Source: VRUE01 sp963788975
GTDB taxonomy: Bacteria; Actinomycetota; Thermoleophilia; Solirubrobacterales; 70-9
NCBI GenBank assembly: GCA_963788975.1
Contig: CAWBIJ010000004.1
Location: 496,001 to 560,000, forward strand
Reading direction: 5' to 3'
Length of the DNA stretch: 64,000 nt
Every line of letters starts with the position of its first letter. The first letter of the stretch is position 1. A program made the position numbers and the translations under genes. The notes under the pieces were generated by a model. That model did not search any database, was not told where the DNA came from, and saw only the letters and a list, made by a program, of their open reading frames with translations. Positions 7,090 to 15,726 of the stretch are shown piece by piece.

Positions 7090-8686
7090 AAACGCTTGAA
7101 CGCTGCTTGAGGTCAGCGAGCTGATCCTCGGGGATACCCGCGACCTGATCTAGGTCGTCAACTGAGCCGAATCGACCGAGGCGCTCGCGGTGGGCGAGCA
7201 GCCGTGTCGCCTGGGTCACCGAGAGGCCGTGCGCGCGCAACTCCTCGAAGCTGACCGTGTTCAGCTCGATCGTGCCCCCGGGCGACTGCGCCGCGGGGGG
7301 CGGCGGAGCCGGCGGCGGCTCGGGCGCAGGCGTTGGTGGAGCGGGTGGTGGCTGAGGTGCCGGCGATGGAGGCTCCGGCGCGGGAGTGGGCGGCTGCGGC
7401 ATCGGCGGCTGCGGCTCGGGCGTGGGAGGTGGAGGCGGTGTCGGCGCCGGAGGAGGTGTCGGGGTCGGCGGTGAGGGCTCCGGGGGGAGCGATACCGCCG
7501 CTCCCTGCACCGTGCGGATCACTGCCTGCTCGGCCTCGATCGCGCGGCGCTCGGCCTCGCGGGCGCGCTCTTCGGCCTGCGCGACGCTGTCGCGGATCTC
7601 CTGCAGGCGCCGGTCGCGCTCTTCCTCTTCGGACTTCAGCCTGGCGAGGCGCTCCGCTTCGGCGGCGCGAGCTTCAGCCGCCTTGGTGCGCTCTTCGATC
7701 TGGCGCAGCCGCTCCTGCGCCTCCGTCATCGCCTGCTCCTGCGCCTCCCGCCCCTGCGCCAGGCGCTGCTCGGCGCTCTGCAGGCCGGGCGTCTCAGCGA
7801 CAGGCTGGATCGCCGCGAAGCTCTGCGTGGTCTGGCCCGACTCGGCGCGGGCGGCCCGCTCCTCGGCCTCGCGCTGCAGCCGCTCGGCCTCCTGGATGCG
7901 GCGATCGGCCTCGGCTCGGATCCGCTCCTCCTCGCGCTGGATCTCTTCGACCTTGGCCCGCACCCGCTGCTCGGCCTCGGCTGGATCGCCGTAGGTCGAC
8001 GGGGTCGCGGCGGGGTCGCCGGCCGGCGTCAGCGGCGACTGCGGCGGCGGGACCTGGGTCGGCGGCAGGACGGGCGGAACCTGCTGTGCCGGAGCGAGCG
8101 GCGGCGTGGGCACCGGCGGCACGGCCTGCAGCGGCGGCGGCTGACCTGGCTGGCCCGCACCCTGCAGCTGCTCGCGCTCCTGCGCGGCCCGCGCCTCGGC
8201 GAGCTGGCGCTCCGCCTTCGCAGCTTCCTTCTGCGCCCGCCGGCCCGAGCGACGGCCTCCGGAAGGCTTGTGACGACGTTCCGCACGCTGTTTCGTGCGC
8301 TCTTCGCGGCGGCGCTTGGCCTCGGCCTGACGCCGTTTCCGGTGCTCAGCGCGGGCCGCTCGCTGCTGTTCGCGGGACTGCTTGCGTTTCTCCTTCGGGC
8401 TCAGCGCCTGCCCCGTCGCAGCAGGCGACGGGGGCGAGCTTGGCGACGGCGGTGCGCTCGGAGGCGAAACCGGCGGCAGTTTGGTGGTCTGGCCCTGCGA
8501 TACGGGCGCTGCAGCCTTCGGGGGCGACGGTGGGGACGCGGGCGGCCCACCAGTAGCACTGGCCGACTTTTTCGCCGCCTTTTCCTTGCTGCGCCGCTGG
8601 GCGACACTGATCACGAGCAGGAGCAACAGGACTGCCGCGAGCAGGCCAGCGATGAAGTACTGGATGTTGTCGCTGACGAAGTCCAC
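7088..8686 (-). CDS. Membrane-anchored coiled-coil, proline-rich protein with C-terminal helix-hairpin-helix domain
   Basis: The 532-residue product has one N-terminal membrane segment (about residues 8-28). A lysine/alanine-rich and proline-rich stretch follows, then a long charged coiled coil (about 230-400, repeated EAERLAREAEE-like heptads) and a PTPxPP-rich spacer (about 405-470). It ends in a ComEA-like helix-hairpin-helix domain (473-532: ELNTVSFEELRAHGLS... and DDLDQVAGIPEDQL). HhH domains of this kind bind DNA non-specifically. Architecture suggests a membrane-tethered DNA- or nucleoid-associated protein; that is inference. It follows smpB by 16 bases, and its stop lies inside the palindromic element. 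Confidence 0.75.
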   Translation of the reverse strand: MDFVSDNIQYFIAGLLAAVLLLLLVISVAQRRSKEKAAKKSASATGGPPASPPSPPKAAAPVSQGQTTKLPPVSPPSAPPSPSSPPSPAATGQALSPKEKRKQSREQQRAARAEHRKRRQAEAKRRREERTKQRAERRHKPSGGRRSGRRAQKEAAKAERQLAEARAAQEREQLQGAGQPGQPPPLQAVPPVPTPPLAPAQQVPPVLPPTQVPPPQSPLTPAGDPAATPSTYGDPAEAEQRVRAKVEEIQREEERIRAEADRRIQEAERLQREAEERAARAESGQTTQSFAAIQPVAETPGLQSAEQRLAQGREAQEQAMTEAQERLRQIEERTKAAEARAAEAERLARLKSEEEERDRRLQEIRDSVAQAEERAREAERRAIEAEQAVIRTVQGAAVSLPPEPSPPTPTPPPAPTPPPPPTPEPQPPMPQPPTPAPEPPSPAPQPPPAPPTPAPEPPPAPPPPAAQSPGGTIELNTVSFEELRAHGLSVTQATRLLAHRERLGRFGSVDDLDQVAGIPEDQLADLKQRSSV

Positions 8687-8702
8687 CTTCGGGTACCCGA
8701 AG

Positions 8703-9188
8703 CTACCTCATCCGGCCCTTGAATTCCCGCTCGACTTCGCGCCGCACGTCTCGCTCCGCGATCTCTCGCCTGCGATCGCGCCCCTCCTTGCCCCGCGCCA
8801 GGGCCAGCTCGACCTTCGCCCGCTGGCCCTTGAAGTAGACGCGGGTGGGGATCAGCGTCAGTCCCTTCTCGGCCGTCTTGCCGACCAGGCGCTCTATCTC
8901 GCCTCTGTGCAGGAGCAGCTTGCGGGGACGCTCGGGCTCGTGGTTCTCGCGACTGGCCGGTTCGTAGGGGGGGATGTGGAGATTGCGCAGCCAAACCTCG
9001 CCGGCGTCGACCACGGCATAGGCGTCGCCCATCTGCGCCTTGCCCTCGCGCAGTGCCTTCACCTCCGTGCCGCGCAGGACGATCCCCGCCTCGAGCTTCT
9101 CGATCGCTTCGAACTTTTGCCGGGCACGGCGGTTGGTGGCGACGTCGCCCGAGGCGGGCTGCCGTTTCTTCTTGCCCTTCTTAGCCAT
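8703..9188 (-). CDS. smpB: SsrA-binding protein SmpB
   Basis: The 161-residue partner of tmRNA binds its tRNA-like domain and brings it to stalled ribosomes. Hallmarks are NRRARQKFEAIEKLEAGIVLRGTEVKALR, GDAYAVVDAGEVWLRNLHIPPYE, and a basic tail (RRREIAERDVRREVEREFKGR) that would enter the mRNA channel. The lysine-rich start MAKKGKKK is typical. The start overlaps the end of the RNB nuclease gene by 8 bp, so the two are probably translationally coupled. Its RNA partner ssrA is at 5213-5571. Confidence 0.97.
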   Translation of the reverse strand: MAKKGKKKRQPASGDVATNRRARQKFEAIEKLEAGIVLRGTEVKALREGKAQMGDAYAVVDAGEVWLRNLHIPPYEPASRENHEPERPRKLLLHRGEIERLVGKTAEKGLTLIPTRVYFKGQRAKVELALARGKEGRDRRREIAERDVRREVEREFKGRMR

Positions 9189-10893
9189 CCGTCAGCTCCA
9201 GGTCGGCCCGTCCGCGCGGCGCATCCACCGCCGTCACCCGGACGGATATCGGATCGCCGAGGCGGATCGCGTGGCCGGACTCGCGACCGACCAGCGCCGT
9301 CTCGGTCTCGTTCAGCTCGAAGCGCTCGTCGCCGATCAGGCGCACCGGCAGGAATCCCTCGTAAACGTCACCCAACTCGCCGCCGAAGCCGACGAAACCG
9401 CCAGACCGGATCGTCCCCGACACCTCGCCCGCGAACTCCACCTCGGGACCGCGCTCCGCGAGCTCGCGCTCGAGCAGGAAAGCGGCGCAGATGTCGTCGG
9501 CGTCGCGCTCGATCTGGGCCGAGTCGCGCTCCCGCTCAGAGCAGTGCTGGGCGACGTCCCTAACCTCCCCGGCCCGGGGTGCCTCCTCCCCCTCTCCCAG
9601 CGTCGCCAGCAGCGCCCGGTGGACGACGAGGTCGGGGTAACGCCTGATCGGCGAGGTGAAATGGCAGTAGGCGGCGCTGCCGAGGCCGGCGTGGCCGCTG
9701 TTGCGCTCGCTGTAGCGGGCTTGCTGAAGAGAACGGAGCACGAGCGATGTATACGCCTTGCGGCCGTGTCCGCGCCGCGCTGCCTCCTGCGATACCAGCC
9801 GGCTCGCCTCCGCCGCGACCTCCCCCGCCTGCCGCGGGGCGAGACCCTCGCGCAACGGCGGTGTCGGCACGCCAAGCGCGTCCAGCTGCTCGATCAGGTG
9901 CTCGACCCGCAGCGGATCGGGCTGGGGGTGAACGCGGTAGACGGCTGGCACCCGCTTGCGCTCCAGCAGGCCGGCGACCTGCTCGTTGGTGAGGATCATC
10001 AGCCGCTCAATCAGGCGGTGCGACTCCGTCTGCTCGACGCCGCGCGCCCCGGTCACGTTGCCCTCGGCGTCGAAGCGGAACTCCGGCTCGAAGGACTCGA
10101 CGTCGAGGCTGGTCGCACTGCGTCGCTCTCCCAACGCAGCCGCTGCCTCCCTCGCCACAGTCAGTGGCTCTGCGACCGGTTCCGGCGGCCGTACGCGGCC
10201 GGCAAAGATCGAGTCGAGCTGGTCGTAGTCGAGACGAACGTCGGAGCGGATCCGACTGCGGTAGAAGCTGGCGGCGCGGGGCGAGCCATCGGCCGCCAGC
10301 TCGATCTCGGCAGTCACCGCCAGCCGCTCGACTCCGGGCGCCAGGCTGCAGGCCTCCTCGCTGAGGGCATAGGGCAGCATCGGCTCGACCGTGCCTGGCA
10401 CGTAGGTGCTGTTGGCGCGCCGCCTCGCCTCCTCGTCGAGCGGCGAGCCGGGCTTGACGTGGGCGGCGACGTCGGCGATGTGAATCCAGAGGCGAGTGCC
10501 GTCGCCCTCGCGCTGGGCGGAGACAGCGTCGTCGAAGTCGCGTGCGGTAGCCGGGTCGACGGTGAAGGTGGCAAGCTCGGTCAGGTCGCGGCGGGCGCCG
10601 GCGTCCCGCTCAGCCTCCTCCATCGCCCTGGCCGCGTCGAGCTCGAGCCTGGCCGGGAAGCCGCGCCGGTCCAGTCGCTCCTCGAGCAGCGCCTCGACCG
10701 CCTCGCGCGCATTTTTCGGCTTGGCCCGTTGCCGGGCCCGCCCGCGCGGGCGCGGTGGTAGCGCCAGTCCCGCCCGCTCACCCTTGGCCCTGTGCTCGCG
10801 CCGCGAGCACCTCCAATGCGCGCTGCAACCCCTCGTCGGGCACGGTGCCGGGGCGGTCCTGGGCCGCCACGTCGGGCTCGATCCCGTCGCCAC
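9181..10893 (-). CDS. RNB-domain exoribonuclease (RNase II/R family), N-terminus uncertain
   Basis: A 3'-to-5' exoribonuclease core is clear: RRDLTELATFTVDPATARDFDDAVS carries the catalytic aspartates, HRLIERLMILTNEQVA and CHFTSPIRRYPDLVVHR are standard RNB motifs, and a C-terminal S1 domain ends in DAPRGRADLELTDG. The N-terminal cold-shock domains of RNase R are missing. The only in-frame ATG (10893) lies 116 bases inside the S41 gene, and the residues it adds look like S41 sequence in another frame. Residues GLALPPRPRGRARQRAKPKNAREAV resemble the tail of a cold-shock domain plus linker, so the upstream part may be deleted or hidden by a frameshift near 10700-10790. Confidence 0.8.
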   Translation of the reverse strand: MATGSSPTWRPRTAPAPCPTRGCSAHWRCSRREHRAKGERAGLALPPRPRGRARQRAKPKNAREAVEALLEERLDRRGFPARLELDAARAMEEAERDAGARRDLTELATFTVDPATARDFDDAVSAQREGDGTRLWIHIADVAAHVKPGSPLDEEARRRANSTYVPGTVEPMLPYALSEEACSLAPGVERLAVTAEIELAADGSPRAASFYRSRIRSDVRLDYDQLDSIFAGRVRPPEPVAEPLTVAREAAAALGERRSATSLDVESFEPEFRFDAEGNVTGARGVEQTESHRLIERLMILTNEQVAGLLERKRVPAVYRVHPQPDPLRVEHLIEQLDALGVPTPPLREGLAPRQAGEVAAEASRLVSQEAARRGHGRKAYTSLVLRSLQQARYSERNSGHAGLGSAAYCHFTSPIRRYPDLVVHRALLATLGEGEEAPRAGEVRDVAQHCSERERDSAQIERDADDICAAFLLERELAERGPEVEFAGEVSGTIRSGGFVGFGGELGDVYEGFLPVRLIGDERFELNETETALVGRESGHAIRLGDPISVRVTAVDAPRGRADLELTDG

Positions 10894-11971
10894 CCAGGTT
10901 GGCGCCCGAGGGCGTGAAGTACTCGCCGATCGTCAGGGTCAGGGCGCCTCCGTTGGCGAGGTCGAGCTCCTGCTGGAATACGCCCTTGCCATACGAGCGG
11001 CCGCCGACCACGACGGCGCCGGCGCCGTCGGCCAGCGCCGCGGCGAGGGCCTCCGCCGCCGACGCCGTGCCGCGGTCGATCAGCACGACCAGCGGCCGGC
11101 GCGGCAGCGCCCCCTCCACCGCCTCGTAGACGGTCTCGCCCTGGGTGCGCGATTTGGTCGAGACCACCACCTCGCCCTCCGGCAGGAAGACGCTGGCGGC
11201 GAGCACCGCCTCCTGCAGCAGGCCGCCGCCGTTGCCGCGCAGGTCGAGCACGATCCCCTCGGCGCCGCGCCGCTCGACCTTGCGTACGGCCTCGCGCAGC
11301 TGGGCGTGGGCGCCGGAGCTGAACCCGTAGAAGCTGACGTGGCCGAGCTTGGTCCCGTCCACCGTCACCACCTCGCCGGCGGCCACGGGGAGCGCGATCT
11401 GTTCCCGGGTCAGGCGCAGCTCCCGGACCTCGCCCTCCGGCGGGCGAATCACCCCGATCCGCACCACGCTCCCTTCCGGTCCCTTGATCTTCTCGCTCGC
11501 CGCTTCGCTGCTCTCGCCGGCGATCGAGCGCCCGTTGACTGAGACGACCACGTCGCCGGGCTCGATACCGGCCCGGGCCGCGGGCGAGCGCGGGAAGACG
11601 CGATCGGCCCGCAGGCCGCGCGCGACCGCGGTGACGCTGAGCCCGATCCCCGAGAAGCGCCCCGAGATCTCCTCGTCGAAGCGTTCCTTCATCTCGGGGG
11701 AGAGATAGGAGGAGAAACGGTCCTGGTAGCGGCGGCGCAGCCCCCGCACCATGCCGCGCAGCGAGGCGCCGGCGAGATCGTCCTGCGGGACCGCGCGGAA
11801 GTAGTTCCCCTCGATCAGTTCGGCGGCTTCGGCGCTCAGCCCGGCGGCCTCGTCGACGAACGGCTCGCGCAGGAAGTCGGGCAGCTTGCCGGGGTGGCCG
11901 CCCAGCCACATGCCGAGGCAGAGGGCGGCGAGGAGGGAAGCGGCCAGAGCCGCGAACCGGCCCCCGCTCAC
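10778..11971 (-). CDS. S41 family carboxyl-terminal processing protease
   Basis: The 397-residue protein has an N-terminal membrane anchor (about residues 5-24), a short helical pre-domain, a PDZ domain (about 100-190, GIGLSV...GIEPGDVVVSVNG) and the S41 catalytic domain. The serine is Ser304 in RGTASAAEA and the lysine is Lys329 in GRSYGKGVFQQ. It would act outside the membrane on protein C-termini. It follows ftsX by 7 bases, the arrangement seen for ftsEX-linked proteases in actinobacteria, which suggests a role in cell-wall hydrolase control. Its 3' end overlaps the possible start of the RNB nuclease. Confidence 0.93.
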   Translation of the reverse strand: MSGGRFAALAASLLAALCLGMWLGGHPGKLPDFLREPFVDEAAGLSAEAAELIEGNYFRAVPQDDLAGASLRGMVRGLRRRYQDRFSSYLSPEMKERFDEEISGRFSGIGLSVTAVARGLRADRVFPRSPAARAGIEPGDVVVSVNGRSIAGESSEAASEKIKGPEGSVVRIGVIRPPEGEVRELRLTREQIALPVAAGEVVTVDGTKLGHVSFYGFSSGAHAQLREAVRKVERRGAEGIVLDLRGNGGGLLQEAVLAASVFLPEGEVVVSTKSRTQGETVYEAVEGALPRRPLVVLIDRGTASAAEALAAALADGAGAVVVGGRSYGKGVFQQELDLANGGALTLTIGEYFTPSGANLGGDGIEPDVAAQDRPGTVPDEGLQRALEVLAARAQGQG

Positions 11972-11978
11972 CGGCGTC

Positions 11979-12905
11979 TCAGACCTTGAGGAAGCGGCGC
12001 AGGGTGACCCCGGAGCCGATCGCCGAGACCAGCACCGCGGCGCCGAAGAGGATCGCGGCGAGCGCGGGGAAGGAGAGCGTGCTGTTGTTCTGCGCCGCCA
12101 GGAAGGAGATCGTGTCCCCCAGCGGGTCGATGATCGTGATCTTGCCCAGCCACAGGGTCAGTATGGCCGCCAGGCCACCGGCGAAGCCCACCACCACCCC
12201 CTCGATCATGAAGGGCCAGCGGATGAACCAGCGGGTAGCGCCGACCAGGCGCATCACCTCGACCTCGCGGCGGCGGGTGTAGATCGAGAGCCGGATCGTG
12301 TTGCCGACCAGCATCAGCGACGCGACGATCAGGAGCGCGGTGATCACGGTCAGCACGATCTTCAGCGCGCTGGTCACCTGCTCGATCTTCTGCGCGTCTT
12401 CGCGGCGATCGAAGATCCCGTCTTGGGCGGGGATGATCGGTGAGATCGGGCGTGGCTTGCCATCTGGCCCGGGCGGGGTGATCGCCGCCCTCACCGCCGC
12501 CAGGTTGGCGGCGTCGTCGGCCTTGACGGCGAAGTTGCGCGGCAGCGGGTTGTCGCGAAGCTGGGTCAGGAGGTCTTCGCTTTTCTCCTTACCGAGGTCG
12601 TCTTCGAGTTCGGCCAGGGCCTCCGCCTTGGTGATGAACTCGAGCGAGGAGACGTGCGGGATCGCTTCCAGCTCCCCGCGCAGGGAGGCGACTTCGGGCC
12701 CGGTGGCGTCGTCGTAGACGGCGACCCGGAACTCGAGGCTGTCGCGTACCTCCTCGCTCTTCGACTGCGCCGTCTGGAAGATCGGGATCAGCACGCCGAG
12801 CAGGACGACCGTGACCACGGTGGTGACGATCGCCGCCATGCTCGGGGCGGCGTTGCGGCGCAGCGCCCTGAATGCCTCCTGGATGAAGAAGAAGAGTCGC
12901 GACAT
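11979..12905 (-). CDS. ftsX: Cell-division ABC transporter permease FtsX
   Basis: The 308-residue integral membrane protein partners FtsE to activate peptidoglycan hydrolases at division. An N-terminal membrane segment (AAIVTTVVTVVLLGVLIPIF) is followed by an extracellular domain, then three more hydrophobic segments. RRREVEVMRLVGATRWFIRWPF is the FtsX signature. The start SRLFFFIQEAFRALRRN is typical. The extracellular loop is of the long actinobacterial type. It lies 3 bases after ftsE and 7 before the S41 gene, so it is in one operon. Confidence 0.95.
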   Translation of the reverse strand: MSRLFFFIQEAFRALRRNAAPSMAAIVTTVVTVVLLGVLIPIFQTAQSKSEEVRDSLEFRVAVYDDATGPEVASLRGELEAIPHVSSLEFITKAEALAELEDDLGKEKSEDLLTQLRDNPLPRNFAVKADDAANLAAVRAAITPPGPDGKPRPISPIIPAQDGIFDRREDAQKIEQVTSALKIVLTVITALLIVASLMLVGNTIRLSIYTRRREVEVMRLVGATRWFIRWPFMIEGVVVGFAGGLAAILTLWLGKITIIDPLGDTISFLAAQNNSTLSFPALAAILFGAAVLVSAIGSGVTLRRFLKV

Positions 12906-12908
12906 CGA

Positions 12909-13751
12909 TCAGAAGAGCCTGTCGTGGGCGTCGTGCCCGTTGGTCTGCCCCTCGGGGCCGACGCCCATCTCGGCCCGCATGCGCAGGCCGAACTCGGTGG
13001 TCGACTCCTCGGTGTAGCCGCCGGAGACCTCGTCGCGGACGACGCGGCCCTCGTAGAGCTCGATCACGCGGCGGCGCATGTTGTCGACCATCTCGCGGTC
13101 GTGGGTGACGACGATCACCGTCGTGCCGGTCTTGTTGATCCGGTAGAGCAGCTGCATCACGCCGATCGAGGTGATCGGGTCGAGGTTGCCGCTGGGCTCG
13201 TCGGCGAGCAGCAGCGGCGGGTGGTTGACGAAGGCGCGGGCGATCGAGACGCGCTGCTGCTCGCCGCCGGAGAGCTGGTCGGGGAAGCTGTGCAGCTTGG
13301 TCGAGAGACCGACCAGGCGCAGCGTCTCCCCCACCTTCTCGCGGATCTCGGCGCGGCTGGCGCCGAGCACCTGCAGCGCGTAGGCGACGTTGTCGTAGAC
13401 GGTGCGGTCCGGCAGCAGCTTGAAGTCCTGGAAGACGGTGCCGATGTTGCGCCGCAGCTGCGGGATTTTCTTCTCCGGCAGGGCGCCGATGTCGCGGCCG
13501 GCGATGCTCACGGTCCCCTCGGTTGCCGAGAGCTCCCGGATCAGCATCTTGATCAGGGTCGACTTGCCGCACCCGGTCGGCCCGACGAGAAAGGCGAACT
13601 CACCCCGGTTGATCGCCAGCGAGACCCGGTCCAGGGCCATGTGCCCGCCGGAGTAGACCTTGGTCACGTCGCGCAGCTCGACGATCGGCCTGCCGCCGCG
13701 GCGCGGCCGTGCCGGCTCCGCCTCGTCCCGCCTCTTCTTCGCTCTGGCCAT
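12909..13751 (-). CDS. ftsE: Cell-division ATP-binding protein FtsE
   Basis: The 280-residue ATPase energises FtsX. Walker A (GPTGCGKST) is near residues 57-65, the signature LSGGEQQRVSIARAF near 160, and Walker B LLLADEPSGNLD follows. It has about 20 extra basic residues at the N-terminus and a C-terminal tail of about 30 (FGLRMRAEMGVGPE...) beyond the usual length. I chose ATG at 13751 because AAGGAG lies 8 bases upstream; the ORF continues to 13925 but overlaps the transketolase gene. First gene of the ftsEX operon. Confidence 0.95.
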   Translation of the reverse strand: MARAKKRRDEAEPARPRRGGRPIVELRDVTKVYSGGHMALDRVSLAINRGEFAFLVGPTGCGKSTLIKMLIRELSATEGTVSIAGRDIGALPEKKIPQLRRNIGTVFQDFKLLPDRTVYDNVAYALQVLGASRAEIREKVGETLRLVGLSTKLHSFPDQLSGGEQQRVSIARAFVNHPPLLLADEPSGNLDPITSIGVMQLLYRINKTGTTVIVVTHDREMVDNMRRRVIELYEGRVVRDEVSGGYTEESTTEFGLRMRAEMGVGPEGQTNGHDAHDRLF

Positions 13752-13837
13752 TCGACGCGCTCCTTTCTCCAGCAGCAGGATGACTCCTGCGCCCCGGTTG
13801 GCGCGCAACTCCCCGCCCACTAAACATTCGCAGAACC

Positions 13838-13865
13838 TTAGCGAAGCATTAGCGAGCGTTAGTAA
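13838..13865. promoter_or_regulatory. Three TTAG direct repeats upstream of ftsE
   Basis: TTAGCGAAGCA, TTAGCGAGCG and TTAGTAA start at 13838, 13849 and 13859, so they are spaced 11 and 10 bases, about one helical turn. Such same-face direct repeats are typical binding sites of OmpR-type response regulators. They lie between the transketolase stop and ftsE, where the ftsE promoter should be. Confidence 0.4.
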
Positions 13866-13884
13866 TTGCCCTGAAAGCGGCCTT

Positions 13885-15717
13885 CTAGGCGGGGCTGCGC
13901 TCGAGTGCCGCCTCGGTCGCGGCAACGATCGCGGAGGCGTCGATCCCGGCCGCAGACAGCAGGGACGCGGGCGGGCCGCTGCCGGGACGACCAGAGACGG
14001 CCAGGCGCACGAGCCGGGTACTCGCGCCGGCCTCGGCCAGCACGCCGGCGACGGTCTCTCCTATGCCGCCCTCCGGCCAGTGGTCCTCGACCGTGACCAG
14101 CGCCTGCGTCTCAGCGGCCGCTGTTAGCAGGGTCTCGGCATCGACTGGCTTGACCGAGTAGAGGTCGATCACCCGGGCCGTGATCCCGCGGCTGGCGAGC
14201 TCGTCGGCGGCGGCGAGGCATTCGCGCAGGGTGATGCCGGCGCCGATCAGGGTGACGGCGTCCTCGGCGCTGGTGCGGACGGTGTGGCTGCCGCCGATCT
14301 TGAATGTCTCGTCCGCCCCGTAGAGCACAGGCGTCGCCTCACGGGTGGTCCGCAGATAGCTGATGCCGTAGCACTCGCGCATCGCGTCGAGCAGTTGTAC
14401 GGTCTGGTTGGCGTCGCTGGGGTAGAGCACGACGCTGCCGAAGACGGCACGGAGCGAGGCGATGTCTTCGAGCGCCATCTGCGATGGCCCGTCGGGGCCG
14501 ATCGAGACGCCGACGTGGGAGCCGCAGAGCTTCAAGTCCGCATTCGAGATCGCGCCCATACGGACGAAGTCGTAGGCGCGGCTGAGGAAGGCGCCGAACG
14601 ATGAGGCGAAGGGTTTCCAGCCGCGCGTCTGCATGCCGATCGCCGCGGCGATCATCTGCTGCTCGGCGATGTACATCTCGAAGAAGCGGTCCGGATGCTT
14701 GGCGGCGAAACGCTCGGCGTAGGTCGAGTTGCCGACCTCGCCGTCGAGGGCGACGACCTTCTCGTCGATCGAGCCGAGCCAGGCCAGAGCGTCGCCATAG
14801 GCGCCCCGGGTCGCGACCTTCTCGCCCAGCTCGTAACTGGGCCGCTCGACCTGGGCCTTCTCGACCTCGAAAGGCTTCGGCTGGGGCGGCGGCTGCACGC
14901 TGACGCTGAGGGAGCGGATCCCGCCCAGCTCCTCGACTGCGGCCTCGGGGTCGGGAAGCGGCTTGCCGTGCTGGTTCTCCTTGTCCTCGACCGCGGCGAC
15001 CCCAGAGCCCTTCTTGGTGCGGGCAAAGATCACCGCGGGTCTATCGGCCTCCTGTGCCCGCGCGTAGGCGGCGTCGATCGCGTCCAGGTCATGGCCGTTG
15101 ATCTCCTGCACGTCCCAACCACAGGCGCTCGCGCGTGCCGCCAGTGAAGAAGTGTCCCACTCGTGCATAGTCGGACCGCGCTGGCCGAGCCGGTTGACGT
15201 CGACGATCGCGATCAGGTTGTCGAGCCCGGCGTAGCCAGCATGCTCGAAGGCCTCCCACATCGAGCCCTCGGCCAACTCCGAGTCGCCGCAGAGAACCCA
15301 GACCCGCAGGTCGGAGCGCTCGAGCCGGTCCGCGGCGAGCGCGATGCCAACCGAGATCGGCAGGCCCTGCCCGAGCGAGCCGGTGGCTACGTCGACCCAG
15401 GGCAGTTCGGGCGTCGGGTGGCCCTGCAGGCGCGAGCCAAACTCGCGGAAGGTGAGCAGCTCTTCGTCGTCGATCGCCCCAGCCGCCTTGTAGAGCGCGT
15501 AGAGCAGCGGCGAAGCGTGGCCCTTGGAGAAGACCAGGTGGTCATTGGCGCCGTTCTCGGGGGCGTCGAAGTCGTAGCGCAAGTACTTCGTGAAGAGCAC
15601 CGCCATCAGGTCCGCGGCCGACATCGAGGAGGTCGGATGGCCGGAATTCGCCGCAGCTGCGGCGCGGACCGAATCGACTCGCAGCTGCTGGGCTAGCTCG
15701 TGCACGGGCCGGGACAA
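13885..15717 (-). CDS. tkt: Transketolase
   Basis: The 610-residue thiamine-diphosphate enzyme transfers two-carbon ketol units in the pentose phosphate pathway. The N-terminal TPP domain has SGHPTSSMSAAD and GDSELAEGSMWEAFEHA, where GDS replaces the usual GDG. The pyrimidine domain follows (GDGE-like VALDGEVGNSTYAERF, and SFGAFLSRAYDFVRM), then a C-terminal domain with KPVDAETLL. Length and DINRLGQ-like motif (DVNRLGQRGP) match the shorter animal/archaeal-type transketolases rather than the 660-residue bacterial TktA. It is complete as a single chain. It lies 9 bases before nadA in the same orientation reversed: nadA is upstream. Confidence 0.92.
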   Translation of the reverse strand: MSRPVHELAQQLRVDSVRAAAAANSGHPTSSMSAADLMAVLFTKYLRYDFDAPENGANDHLVFSKGHASPLLYALYKAAGAIDDEELLTFREFGSRLQGHPTPELPWVDVATGSLGQGLPISVGIALAADRLERSDLRVWVLCGDSELAEGSMWEAFEHAGYAGLDNLIAIVDVNRLGQRGPTMHEWDTSSLAARASACGWDVQEINGHDLDAIDAAYARAQEADRPAVIFARTKKGSGVAAVEDKENQHGKPLPDPEAAVEELGGIRSLSVSVQPPPQPKPFEVEKAQVERPSYELGEKVATRGAYGDALAWLGSIDEKVVALDGEVGNSTYAERFAAKHPDRFFEMYIAEQQMIAAAIGMQTRGWKPFASSFGAFLSRAYDFVRMGAISNADLKLCGSHVGVSIGPDGPSQMALEDIASLRAVFGSVVLYPSDANQTVQLLDAMRECYGISYLRTTREATPVLYGADETFKIGGSHTVRTSAEDAVTLIGAGITLRECLAAADELASRGITARVIDLYSVKPVDAETLLTAAAETQALVTVEDHWPEGGIGETVAGVLAEAGASTRLVRLAVSGRPGSGPPASLLSAAGIDASAIVAATEAALERSPA

Positions 15718-15726
15718 TATCTGTCG

